Assembly: GCA_002840115.1 (NCBI GenBank)
Contig: PGZG01000068.1
Location: forward strand, 1-9,255
DNA: 9,255 nucleotides
Source: Gammaproteobacteria bacterium HGW-Gammaproteobacteria-14
GTDB taxonomy: Bacteria > Pseudomonadota > Gammaproteobacteria > Pseudomonadales > Alcanivoracaceae
Reading direction: 5' to 3'
A program made the position numbers and the translations under genes. The stretch's first letter is position 1, and each line of letters starts with the position of its first letter. The notes beneath the pieces are model-generated. The model ran no database searches. It was not told where the DNA came from and was given only the letters and a program-made list of their open reading frames with translations. This document shows, piece by piece, positions 1 through 7,129 of this stretch.

Positions 1-647
1 TATGTTTAATGTATCTCGGCGCCCACCCTGACGCCCCAGTACGCAACCTCGCGACCATTGCCAGCCCTGTGAACTTTCACAAGAGTGGGCCCTACGGCAA
101 ACTGTTCAGCCTGCTCAGCTTGCCCGCTATGAAACTGCAGGACTGGTTCCGGCTGCGCCTCGAGCCTTTGGATACCCGGCTATTTCATATTCCCGGCAAT
201 CTGTTGTCACTGGGTTTCAAAATGACCAATCCGCCGGCGGTTGTAACCTCCTATCTGGACTTGGTCCGCAATATTAATGACCGTGACTATGTCAGCGAAC
301 ATATGACCATGGGGCAATGGTTTAACGACATGGTGGACTATCCTGGCGCTACGGTGCGAGAGGTTATCGAGAAAATGGTCATCGGTAATAGCATGGCCGG
401 CGGGCGTATTATGATCGGCGATAAAACGGCGGATTTAGGTTTGATTCGATGTGATCTGTTAGCGTTGGCGGGCAGCAGTGATCGTATCGTGACGGTCAAT
501 GCAGCCCGTGATGTGCTCAGGGTTACTGGCAGCAAAAACAAGCGCTTTGATGTGGTCCCCGGTGGCCATGCCGGAGTGTTCGCCGGCAGTAAAGCGCCAG
601 ATCACACCTGGCGTATTATTGCGGATTGGCTGGCAGAGCGTTCATAA
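1..647 (+). CDS. PHA synthase-like alpha/beta hydrolase, C-terminal part (5' end cut by window)
   Basis: The reading frame is open from base 3 (Cys-Leu before the first in-frame ATG at 9) to TAA at 645-647, so the visible ATG is internal and the gene starts left of the window. The protein resembles the C-terminal half of class III-type poly(3-hydroxyalkanoate) synthases and their relatives, which polymerise hydroxyacyl-CoA or act as related acyl hydrolases. The opening CLMYLGAHPD fits the helix just after the nucleophile elbow, so the catalytic Cys/Ser lies outside. Counting from the ATG at 9, the expected acid is Asp158 in AGSSDRIV and the base is His187 in PGGHAGVF, both in the usual order. 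The stretch around residues 126-147 (GNSMAGGRIMIGDKTADLGL) matches the lid-to-core linker of PhaC proteins. It converges on the minus-strand gene ending at 683. Without the nucleophile, a true polymer synthase cannot be told from a PhaC-like hydrolase. Confidence 0.8.
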   Translation, partial: CLMYLGAHPDAPVRNLATIASPVNFHKSGPYGKLFSLLSLPAMKLQDWFRLRLEPLDTRLFHIPGNLLSLGFKMTNPPAVVTSYLDLVRNINDRDYVSEHMTMGQWFNDMVDYPGATVREVIEKMVIGNSMAGGRIMIGDKTADLGLIRCDLLALAGSSDRIVTVNAARDVLRVTGSKNKRFDVVPGGHAGVFAGSKAPDHTWRIIADWLAERS

Positions 648-682
648 CGCTCACCCGCCACTCTCTAACGTGTTGCTACGCC

Positions 683-1441
683 TTAGGGAGATGGAGCCGT
701 GTGCCGCGCGAGGTCATCTGCAATTTGACTGCTGTAGCGGTAAAATAGCAGCGGCACCTTGGCGGAATCCGGGTCATCCATTTCTGGCACTGCATTTCGA
801 ATAAAGCTCCAGCGCATCCGGGTTTGTGTCAGCACTCGGTTCATTACCTCATCATTGCGATACTTTCTTTCCTGTTCGCCAAGGCCCTGTTCGAACGACA
901 TGGCTTCTACAGAAAAGTTAATTGCACTTTCACTGGTGCCCGTATTGATGCCTGCTGAGGGGAATGCTGTCAGAGCCAAATATTCGGAAGCCATGCGCTG
1001 TAGTCCGACGCCAAGGCCGACAAGCCCGTCATGGGGGCCATCAACTGCCCCCTCCTTTAGCTTCTCCACCAATTGGACAACTTGCACCACCAGGCGGTTA
1101 AGCTCCGCAAATGCATTAAAATCAGCATAGCCCAGTGTCGCCAGAGGGTTGTCTCGGGCACGCTCATCCAGCCCGGCCCACAGAGCTTCCAGCTCCATAA
1201 CACTCTCTTGCTGTGCAGGTGTGGCATTAGCTTTCAAAACGTCTACCTGGCTCTCTCCGGCAGCCAGAATCTGCTCCAGCGCGCGAATATCATCAGGCGC
1301 ATTGCCATTGATGGAAAGCTGATGAAAACCCATGCGCGCTCGCCAGGTATTCATTTCCAGCAGCAACAGATCCGCCTTTGCAACACCGGCTTCCACCGCT
1401 GAGGTTATTACCAACAACGCCACCGCTAACATCCGTTTCAT
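683..1441 (-). CDS. Secreted helical protein of unknown function (paralog A)
   Basis: This encodes 252 residues and I recognise no named family with confidence. Residues 1-23 form a Sec signal peptide: basic start MKRM, a hydrophobic stretch and an Ala-Lys-Ala cleavage site at 21-23, so the mature protein should be periplasmic or exported. There is no lipobox. The rest is mostly predicted helix with few cysteines. It is clearly paralogous to the gene just upstream (1527-2303). Shared landmarks are WRxRxxFHxL (33-42), LWxG (87-90), GYxD (104-107), LQRMASEY (147-154), Trp211 in WSFIR, and VPLLFYRYSSQ (229-239). The QRM-S-EY segment followed by a C-terminal Trp/Arg helix faintly recalls PilJ/NIT-type helical sensor domains, but this is only a suggestion. 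The start has a good ribosome-binding site (AAAGGA, 7 bases before ATG). It follows its paralog by 85 bases and is the last gene of the minus-strand series. Confidence 0.85.
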   Translation of the reverse strand: MKRMLAVALLVITSAVEAGVAKADLLLLEMNTWRARMGFHQLSINGNAPDDIRALEQILAAGESQVDVLKANATPAQQESVMELEALWAGLDERARDNPLATLGYADFNAFAELNRLVVQVVQLVEKLKEGAVDGPHDGLVGLGVGLQRMASEYLALTAFPSAGINTGTSESAINFSVEAMSFEQGLGEQERKYRNDEVMNRVLTQTRMRWSFIRNAVPEMDDPDSAKVPLLFYRYSSQIADDLARHTAPSP

Positions 1442-1526
1442 GTTTCGATCCTTTAAATCTGCCTGTTGTTATTAAAGTCTTCCAATCTTTTAATGTAGCG
1501 TCTGGGCAATCAGTTTCCCCAAAGCG

Positions 1527-2303
1527 TCATTCAGAGACCACCTGCACGCTAGCCGCAGCACGGGTAAGCGAGTCAACCATTTGCTCTGAATAGCGATGCA
1601 TCAGAAATGGTACTGAGTTCTCATAGAACTTCAGCAAAGACTCCCGAATGAAATTCCACTTGGCATTCACTGAGCGTAACTCCCGGCTGATAGCGGGATC
1701 ATCTTTCCAAGCGTTCCGCACTGACTGCAGTTTCCTGTCAAAGGCCGGGACTTCTTTTATAAAGTCAACGCGCCCTTCCTCTGCTCCGGTACCAATTGCA
1801 CCGCCGCCATCGGCAGAAGCGGAGAGAAACATATACTCCGATGTTAACCGCTGAAGCAGTACGGCTAAATCGGCAAGGTCCTCAGCACGCCCGGAGGTAT
1901 CCGTGCGAACTCCATTTATCAAACGGTAAAGCTTGAGAGCGCCGCTCTCCATATCTTCAATGGTATAGCGGTCGGTATAACCCATTTCAGCGACGGTGTT
2001 GGACATTGCCAATTCCCGATAGCCATCCCAAAGCTCGCGAACATCGCTGATAAATTGCTCTTCGCTGTCAGATTCTACGCTATCCTCCAGCAGGTCTAGC
2101 ACCTCCTCCGTATCGGCAATCATGTTATCGAGCAGGTCAACATACTCGGGGGCACCCTGCATCACCGTCAGCGTATGAAAAGCCGCACGTACCCGCCATA
2201 TATCCAGCGCCAAGCGGTCAAGATCCGCTCTGGAAAAGGATGCCTGAGCAACCTCAGCAACCAGTAATAATGGCAAAGCGATCAGGGCGATTAAGCGTCC
2301 CAT
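1527..2303 (-). CDS. Secreted helical protein of unknown function (paralog B)
   Basis: This encodes 258 residues, with a signal peptide at 1-21 (hydrophobic LIALIALPLLLVAEVA, cleavage motif Ala-Gln-Ala at 19-21), so it is probably periplasmic. The mature part is acidic and helical. It aligns along its full length with the downstream gene at 683-1441: WRVRAAFHTL (36-45), LWDG (91-94), GYTD (108-111), LQRLTSEY (150-157), a Gly/Ala-rich turn near 164-173, WNFIRESL (216-223) and VPFLMHRYSEQMVDSL (231-246). The two are therefore an old tandem duplication, now strongly diverged. A strong ribosome-binding site (GAGGGAG) precedes the ATG. The leader carries AATAACAACA, also present in the leader of paralog A. 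It lies 76 bases after the DUF805 gene. Function is unknown; a periplasmic sensor- or binding-type role is only an inference. Confidence 0.85.
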   Translation of the reverse strand: MGRLIALIALPLLLVAEVAQASFSRADLDRLALDIWRVRAAFHTLTVMQGAPEYVDLLDNMIADTEEVLDLLEDSVESDSEEQFISDVRELWDGYRELAMSNTVAEMGYTDRYTIEDMESGALKLYRLINGVRTDTSGRAEDLADLAVLLQRLTSEYMFLSASADGGGAIGTGAEEGRVDFIKEVPAFDRKLQSVRNAWKDDPAISRELRSVNAKWNFIRESLLKFYENSVPFLMHRYSEQMVDSLTRAAASVQVVSE

Positions 2304-2379
2304 GGCGACTCCCTCAATTGTTGTTATTCAGATCCCAGGCTCTTACAGGCCGGAATACATCACCCCCAAGCCTAACGTG

Positions 2380-3063
2380 TTAGCGGGTTCGGGGCCACTC
2401 TGAGAAATCCAGCACGTCCATCTGTTCCAGCAGACCCGTCGGTAGCAATTGCGGCGCGAACACCACAAACACCATAAAAGCGATACTCAGCAACAGGCTA
2501 AGCACACTGAATATCCACCAGAGGCCACCAAACACAGTGACTAGAATACCATTTGGAGGACTGGGGGTGCCGTAACTGTTCATTCCCGGCGCGCTTTCCC
2601 CTGCTAACAGGTAAAGCATAATGCCAGCCTGTACCAACTGAGCCAGTAACGGCAGCCAGGACAGAACTATACCTACCAAAGGCAGCAGATTGGCTACCAG
2701 CGGCGCCAGCAGCCATAAAACAAGCCACCCCGAGCGACCAAGATCATGAAGACGACGCACCATCAGGACGATGCTGTAAAACGTAGCCCCTAGACCCAGA
2801 AACACTGCGCCGATAATAGCAGTCATATAGGCCCATGGGCTTTGCTCTCCGCCCGCAGCCTGATACAGCAGCGCTCCCAACACCATAACCAGAAGAACCA
2901 CCACCACCATAGTCAGCTGATAACAGCTATAACGCAGCCGATTCAGGCGCTGACTTAACGACAGCGGCAAAGGGTCCTCATAAATAATGTGATTACTCTT
3001 GCCAGCATACCCCGCCTTGGGGGATTCATAGGGAGACGCGTCAGCAGACATCAAATCGCTCAT
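2380..3063 (-). CDS. DUF805 family inner-membrane protein
   Basis: From the ATG at 3063 this gives 227 residues. The hallmark of DUF805 is present: RRLHDLGRSGW at 103-113 at the start of a membrane helix, and the later G-x-N-x-YG motif (GMNSYGTP, 160-167). The N-terminus ASPYESPKA (9-17) is the short cytoplasmic P-Y-x-x-P-K/A motif often seen in these proteins. Hydrophobic segments lie near 49-68, 77-101, 113-131, 133-153 and 175-204, so about five membrane spans. DUF805 has no firmly known function. The frame stays open upstream to a GTG at 3126, which would overlap the end of the ParA gene by 17 bases and add an unconvincing Cys/Trp-rich extension. ATG 3063 (or ATG 3051, four codons later) is preferred because it puts the conserved motif near the N-terminus. 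Neither has a strong ribosome-binding site, so translation coupled to the ParA gene is possible. Confidence 0.85.
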   Translation of the reverse strand: MSDLMSADASPYESPKAGYAGKSNHIIYEDPLPLSLSQRLNRLRYSCYQLTMVVVVLLVMVLGALLYQAAGGEQSPWAYMTAIIGAVFLGLGATFYSIVLMVRRLHDLGRSGWLVLWLLAPLVANLLPLVGIVLSWLPLLAQLVQAGIMLYLLAGESAPGMNSYGTPSPPNGILVTVFGGLWWIFSVLSLLLSIAFMVFVVFAPQLLPTGLLEQMDVLDFSEWPRTR

Positions 3064-3109
3064 CCAAGCATGCTTTTTATTAGCAATATCACACCAGCAA
3101 TACCGGATA

Positions 3110-3889
3110 TCAACGATCCAGCTCACGGTATAATGCCACGAACTCTTCTGTCAGCTTGTGCTTCGGGGACATCGAAACCAGCGGCATAGCCCGATCATGG
3201 GATTCTCGCATAATCACGCTGGATGATAGTCGATTGCTGAGAATGGGTAGCCCTTCAGCGACTAACTCATCAACGAGCTGCTGTGGCAATCTGGCGCGGG
3301 GCTGAAACTGGTTAACGATAATCCCCTCCACCTGCAGATCATCATTGTGGTCGCCGCGGGCCTCATTGATATTTTCCAGCAAGGTATAAAGCGCCTGGCG
3401 GGAGAATGCGTCGCAATCAAAGGGAATCAGGCAGCGGTCAGCACCAATCAGGGCGGAGAGTGTATAAAAATTATAGGCCGGAGGTGTATCGATATAGATC
3501 TCGTCGTACTCTTTCTCCAGTGTTTTCAACAAGCCGCGCAACTTGTAAATCTTATGCTTGGTTTCCAGCATATGTTCGATTTCGCCAAGCTCCGGGTCAG
3601 AGGGAATCAGATACAAATTTTTGTAAGGCGTGCCGTGCACATATTCCCGAGGCTCTTTTTCTTTGAGTTTGAAGGACAGTGTCTGGGCAAAAAAGCTACC
3701 GATATTGGGTTTCGGACTTTCCCCCTGATGCCAGGCTTGCATGCCAAGAAGGTATTGGCTGGCGTTACACTGGGGATCAAGATCCACCACCAGCACCTTG
3801 CGGCCAAGGCTCGCTGCCACCGCAGCAAGATTCACGGTAATGCTCGACTTGCCAACACCGCCTTTCTGATTGAATACCACCCGCCGCAT
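3110..3889 (-). CDS. ParA family ATPase, no ParB partner nearby
   Basis: This encodes a 259-residue member of the ParA/MinD deviant Walker ATPases, which form ATP-dependent dimers that bind DNA or membrane and position cargo such as DNA, chemoreceptor arrays or flagella. The P-loop is NQKGGVGKSS (7-16) with signature Lys9 and catalytic Lys14. Walker A' is VVDLDPQ (34-40) and Walker B is IYIDTPP (131-137). The protein starts right at the P-loop strand, so there is no N-terminal DNA-binding domain as in plasmid type Ia ParA. A good ribosome-binding site (AGGGAG) precedes the ATG. No parB, no parS-like repeat and no chemotaxis or flagellar gene is visible, so this is not a standard segregation operon. 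It follows gor by 113 bases and precedes the DUF805 gene. The family call is firm; the cargo is unknown. Confidence 0.92.
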   Translation of the reverse strand: MRRVVFNQKGGVGKSSITVNLAAVAASLGRKVLVVDLDPQCNASQYLLGMQAWHQGESPKPNIGSFFAQTLSFKLKEKEPREYVHGTPYKNLYLIPSDPELGEIEHMLETKHKIYKLRGLLKTLEKEYDEIYIDTPPAYNFYTLSALIGADRCLIPFDCDAFSRQALYTLLENINEARGDHNDDLQVEGIIVNQFQPRARLPQQLVDELVAEGLPILSNRLSSSVIMRESHDRAMPLVSMSPKHKLTEEFVALYRELDR

Positions 3890-3925
3890 AAATCATCTCC
3901 CTGCTGTGACTGCTTGATGGGGCTC

Positions 3926-3955
3926 ATAATACACAGCACTGTGCCGCAGTGACCA
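3926..3955 (-). promoter_or_regulatory. Possible sigma70-type promoter before the ParA gene
   Basis: On the minus strand a TATTAT box (3931-3926) has an imperfect -35-like TGGTCA (3955-3950) 18 bases upstream, in the 113-base gap between gor and the ParA gene. A small inverted repeat CACTG-TGCCG-CAGTG lies in the spacer. The -10 matches the consensus in five of six positions and the -35 in only four. If real, it would allow the ParA/DUF805/secreted gene block to be expressed independently of gor, for which I see no terminator. This is a weak call made by eye. Confidence 0.25.
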
Positions 3956-4002
3956 CCATCGCTACCTTATCCGGCGTCGCTACCGTACAGCTGGCCTTGT
4001 CG

Positions 4003-5355
4003 CTAGCCCAATACCTGACCTTCTCGTAACGTAACAAACTCTTCGGCGGCGGTCGGGTGAATGCCTACCGTACGATCAAAGTCTGCTTTCGTGACCCTCT
4101 GACGAATGGCCACAGCAAAACCCTGAATAATTTCGCCGGCATCATCGCCCACCATATGCATGCCGATCACCTCATCGGTAGTATCATCGACAACCAACTT
4201 CATCAATGAGCGATGCTGGATATCACCGAGGGTATACTTCATGCCACGGAATTCACTGCGGTAAACCCGAATCGTCCCATATTTTTCCAATGCTCGTTCC
4301 TGACTCAACCCCACGGTGGCAATATTCGGATGACAAAACACTGCCGTTGGCACCAGATCATATTCCGGCGCTGGGCCCGCTTGCTCGGGTGCAAACAAAT
4401 GGCGCGCAAGCCACATACCCTCCGCCAGCGCCACCGGCGTCAACTGAACACGATCAATCACATCTCCTACCGCATAAACGCCCGGAATGGATGTCTGGAA
4501 AGTGCCATCCACTCCCAGGGCTCCATTGATTGCCATGTCCGGCTGAATACCATCGAACAGCCCCGCCACATGGGGCTGTCGACCAGTGGCATAAAACACC
4601 GCATCAACCTCCATGCTCGAACCGTCCTGAAGATGTAACTGCTTGGCTCCCTGATGCTCGGCCACGGCCGTTATATCTGTGGAAAAATGGAGGTGAACCC
4701 CACGATGAGCTACTTGGGTAGCAACGAACTCGCGAACCTCCTGATCAAAACCTCGCAGAAACAAGTCTCCCCGATAAATCTGATGCACCTCGCAGCCGAG
4801 ACCATTCAATATTGAGGCAAACTCACAGGCAATATAGCCCCCCCCCACCACCGCCACTCTCGCAGGCAACGCCGGAAGGCTGAACAAATCATCAGAAATC
4901 AGAATATGTTCGCGGCCCGGAATCTCTGGAACGAACGGCAATCCGCCGGTGGCAATCAGAATATTCCGACCTCGAATAAACCGCTCTCCCACCTGAACCT
5001 GATCAGCGCTAACAACGACGCCTCTACCTTCTATGATTTCCACTCCGGCATTGTCCAGCAAACGCCGATAGATGCCATTAAGGCGCTGGATTTCACGGGT
5101 TTTGTTGTCACGCAGGGTATTCCAGTCAAATGGCGTGTCAGCGGCTACGTTAAACCCATAATCCGCGGCGAGATGAAACAAATCACGGAAGGATGCCCCG
5201 TAGGAAAACAGTTTCTTCGGCACACAGCCCACATTGACACAGGTGCCACCAAAAAAACGCTCCTCGATAATGGCGACTTTAGCACCAAGAGTTGCAGCAA
5301 TACGCGCGGCACGAACGCCACCGGAACCGGCGCCGACAACAACAAGGTCGAACAT
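4003..5355 (-). CDS. gor: Glutathione reductase (NADPH)
   Basis: This encodes a 450-residue flavoprotein disulfide reductase, the normal length for bacterial glutathione reductase, which reduces oxidised glutathione with NADPH in the cytoplasm. The FAD-binding GAGSGG is at 8-13. The redox-active disulfide is GGTCVNVGCVPKKL (36-49; Cys39 and Cys44). The second nucleotide-binding fold has GGGYIACEFA (171-180), followed by Arg195 and Arg201 in YRGDLFLRGFD, the pair that selects NADPH over NADH in this family. A second FAD motif is YAVGDV (294-299). The C-terminal dimer-partner active site HPTAAEEF (433-440) supplies His433 and Glu438. These features together separate it from dihydrolipoamide dehydrogenase, mercuric reductase and, less decisively, trypanothione-type reductases. 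The start has a strong ribosome-binding site (GAGGAGA) right after a long hairpin. Oddity: the GGG of the NADPH motif is encoded within an uninterrupted run of nine G. Confidence 0.96.
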   Translation of the reverse strand: MFDLVVVGAGSGGVRAARIAATLGAKVAIIEERFFGGTCVNVGCVPKKLFSYGASFRDLFHLAADYGFNVAADTPFDWNTLRDNKTREIQRLNGIYRRLLDNAGVEIIEGRGVVVSADQVQVGERFIRGRNILIATGGLPFVPEIPGREHILISDDLFSLPALPARVAVVGGGYIACEFASILNGLGCEVHQIYRGDLFLRGFDQEVREFVATQVAHRGVHLHFSTDITAVAEHQGAKQLHLQDGSSMEVDAVFYATGRQPHVAGLFDGIQPDMAINGALGVDGTFQTSIPGVYAVGDVIDRVQLTPVALAEGMWLARHLFAPEQAGPAPEYDLVPTAVFCHPNIATVGLSQERALEKYGTIRVYRSEFRGMKYTLGDIQHRSLMKLVVDDTTDEVIGMHMVGDDAGEIIQGFAVAIRQRVTKADFDRTVGIHPTAAEEFVTLREGQVLG

Positions 5356-5371
5356 AGTCTCTCCTCAAAAT

Positions 5372-5418
5372 GATGCTCACCATAGGCCCCGTCCTGAACG
5401 GAGCCTATGGTGAGCATC
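5372..5418 (-). promoter_or_regulatory. Long hairpin just upstream of the gor ribosome-binding site
   Basis: Bases 5372-5387 and 5403-5418 are perfect inverted complements over 16 bases (arm GATGCTCACCATAGGC). Beyond one mismatch the stem continues for 4 more base pairs (5389-5392 with 5398-5401), leaving a 5-base loop, so the whole 47-base segment folds on itself. In the direction of transcription it ends 16 bases before the gor ATG and is followed by ATTTTGAGGAGAGACT, that is, a short U tract and then the Shine-Dalgarno. It could be a terminator or 3'-end stabiliser for the glutamate-synthase-like gene that ends at 5452, a leader structure controlling gor, or a dispersed palindromic repeat. 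Four Us are short for a strong intrinsic terminator. Confidence 0.75.
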
Positions 5419-5451
5419 AGGTTGCTTTAGATTGCACTGAAAATAACGGCC

Positions 5452-7014
5452 TTACATTTTAAGGCGAGCAAAAGGCTCCCCTGTAGAGCGCCGCTCCTCC
5501 CGTGCATAAATACCTTTTTCCACCGGTGGCCACAGCTCACTGAGTAATACCGAGCGAGGGCCGCCGGTCACCATGCGCGCATGATGGCGACGCAGTCCAC
5601 GGGGCTCAAGCACACCACAGGAATGAGCAATTACCTCCACCTCTTTTACCAGATGACGATGATATTGATAGACACGTTCGGCTTTTTCTATCGGCACCAA
5701 CCCTCGCTGTAATCGCTTGTTGTGGGTGGTAATGCCAGTGGGACAAGTATTTTTGTCGCACTGCATGGCCTGAATACAACCCAACGCAAACATATAGCCC
5801 CGAGCAGAAACACAAAAATCCGCGCCCAATGCCAGAGCCCAAGCCACCATATTCGGCGTAATCAGCTTACCTGCGGCCACGACACGAATGCGTTCGCGCA
5901 AGCCATAACCTTCCAGTAAATCCACCACTAAAGGCAGCGATTCTGCCAAGTGCAGGCCGACATCATCCATCAACGACATAGGTGCTGCTCCGGTACCGCC
6001 GTCGCCGCTATCAATAGAAATATAATCGGGTGCCGATTCAATACCTCGCCGGAGGATTTCCATAAAGAAGTCCTCTAACCAAGCCCAGCTTCCCACCACC
6101 ATCTTGATGCCCACCGGCTTACCTGTAACCTCGCGCACCCGGTGAATCATATCCAGCAGTTCCGAGGCAGAACTCACATCAGGATGGCGATTTGGACTAA
6201 TGGATGCCTCACCAACTGGAATGTTACGAATAGCGGCAATTTCTGCTGTTACTTTGGCCCCCGGCAATATGCCACCTTTGCCCGGCTTGGCACCCTGACT
6301 CAATTTGATTTCAAACATCTTAACTTGCTGATGAGCCGCCATCGCGCGCAAATGCTCATCACTCAGAAGCCCGTCAGCATCACGAACGCCGTAGCGTGCC
6401 GTGCCAATCTGAAAGACGATGTCGCAACCGCCCTCAAGATGCCAGGGTGATAATCCACCCTCCCCAGTATTTAGCCAACAACCGGCGCGGCTCGCGCCTT
6501 TGGAAAGGGCAAGGACGGCTGGCTTTGACAGAGCGCCATAACTCATCGCAGAAATGTTGTGCAGCGAGCGCGCCACATAGGGTTGGCGGGCATGGGGGCC
6601 GATCATCATCGGAATAGTTTCGGCTTTATCCTTATCCAGCATCGGATAGGGATCATTGAGAAAAATCACCCGACCCGGTGCCAGCATGCTTTTTGTGGAG
6701 CCAAACGGGACCATGGTGGAGAGGTCCTTCGCGGCCCGATACACCCAAGCTCTCTGGGCGCGATTGAAAGGCAATTCCTCCCTGTCCATGGCGAAGAAAT
6801 ACTGGCGGAAGAATTCACCCAGGTGTTCGAAAAAATAACGGAAACGACCAATCAAGGGATAATTGCGGCGGATGGCGTGAGTTTTCTGGAAAAAGCGATC
6901 CTGAATCCAGAGTACAACCCCGGTAACCATTAGCAAAACCACTGCCACCAGCACCAGCAACAAGAAAACATCGAGTATGGCATCCAGCCAAAGTGTCACT
7001 TCCCGGGACAGCAT
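5452..7014 (-). CDS. Membrane-anchored FMN-binding glutamate synthase-like protein
   Basis: This encodes a 520-residue protein matching the central FMN-binding and synthase domain of GltB, without the N-terminal glutamine amidotransferase domain or the C-terminal beta-helix of full GltB. One strong membrane helix at about 12-37 anchors it, with the basic segment FFQKTHAIRR after it, so the catalytic barrel should be cytoplasmic. Barrel motifs in order: MSYGALSKPA (157-166), NTGEGGLSPWH (182-192), KLSQGAKPGKGG (237-248), DSGDGGTGAAP (335-345), AAGKL (380-384) and CIQAMQCDKNTC (413-424). The last contains Cys413, Cys419 and Cys424 with the C-x5-C-x4-C spacing that binds the 3Fe-4S cluster of glutamate synthase. 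No amidotransferase or NADPH (GltD) subunit is next to it, so its amino donor, electron donor and real reaction are unclear. A ribosome-binding site (AAAGG) precedes the ATG. Confidence 0.93.
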   Translation of the reverse strand: MLSREVTLWLDAILDVFLLLVLVAVVLLMVTGVVLWIQDRFFQKTHAIRRNYPLIGRFRYFFEHLGEFFRQYFFAMDREELPFNRAQRAWVYRAAKDLSTMVPFGSTKSMLAPGRVIFLNDPYPMLDKDKAETIPMMIGPHARQPYVARSLHNISAMSYGALSKPAVLALSKGASRAGCWLNTGEGGLSPWHLEGGCDIVFQIGTARYGVRDADGLLSDEHLRAMAAHQQVKMFEIKLSQGAKPGKGGILPGAKVTAEIAAIRNIPVGEASISPNRHPDVSSASELLDMIHRVREVTGKPVGIKMVVGSWAWLEDFFMEILRRGIESAPDYISIDSGDGGTGAAPMSLMDDVGLHLAESLPLVVDLLEGYGLRERIRVVAAGKLITPNMVAWALALGADFCVSARGYMFALGCIQAMQCDKNTCPTGITTHNKRLQRGLVPIEKAERVYQYHRHLVKEVEVIAHSCGVLEPRGLRRHHARMVTGGPRSVLLSELWPPVEKGIYAREERRSTGEPFARLKM

Positions 7015-7060
7015 AGCCTTTCCCTTTTCAGCCTGAACTACCCCAACTATACCCCGCTGA

Positions 7061-7119
7061 CCGCTCCGTAGGAGCGGCTTTAGGTGGGAAATTTAAGTTC
7101 TCAGCTGGTCGCTCCCACA
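7061..7119. repeat. Degenerate REP-type element downstream of prpF
   Basis: Bases 7068-7083 (GTAGGAGCGGCTTTAG) match an arm of the perfect REP doublet at 8349-8405 in 15 of 16 positions. About 24 bases further, 7107-7119 (TGGTCGCTCCCAC and following A) looks like a worn opposite-facing arm. A short perfect hairpin, CCGCTCC-GTA-GGAGCGG, occupies 7061-7077. The element fills much of the 115-base gap between the prpF stop and the start of the glutamate-synthase-like gene. In transcripts it could act as a 3'-end structure. No U-rich tract follows it clearly on the minus strand. Confidence 0.6.
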
Positions 7120-7129
7120 AGAAACAGCC

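Noticed and set aside
648..682. Bidirectional terminator between the convergent genes
   Set aside because: The 35-base gap contains no convincing stem-loop with a U tract on either strand.
665..2381. Shared 10-mer CTAACGTGTT at 665-674 and 2372-2381, near two stop codons
   Set aside because: Ten-base matches are expected by chance in a window this long, and no stable hairpin or U tract accompanies either copy.
3064..3126. GTG start at 3126 extending the DUF805 protein by 21 residues
   Set aside because: It overlaps the end of the ParA gene and adds a Cys/Trp-rich segment unlike the family N-terminus; ATG at 3063 or 3051 fits better.
3347..3952. A 201-codon open frame on the plus strand opposite the ParA gene
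   Set aside because: It is antisense to a clear ParA ATPase, with Cys/His-rich sequence lacking any family motif; a mirror frame.
4906..5373. Plus-strand open frame opposite the gor N-terminus
   Set aside because: Antisense to the conserved FAD and disulfide motifs of gor, with no independent evidence of coding.
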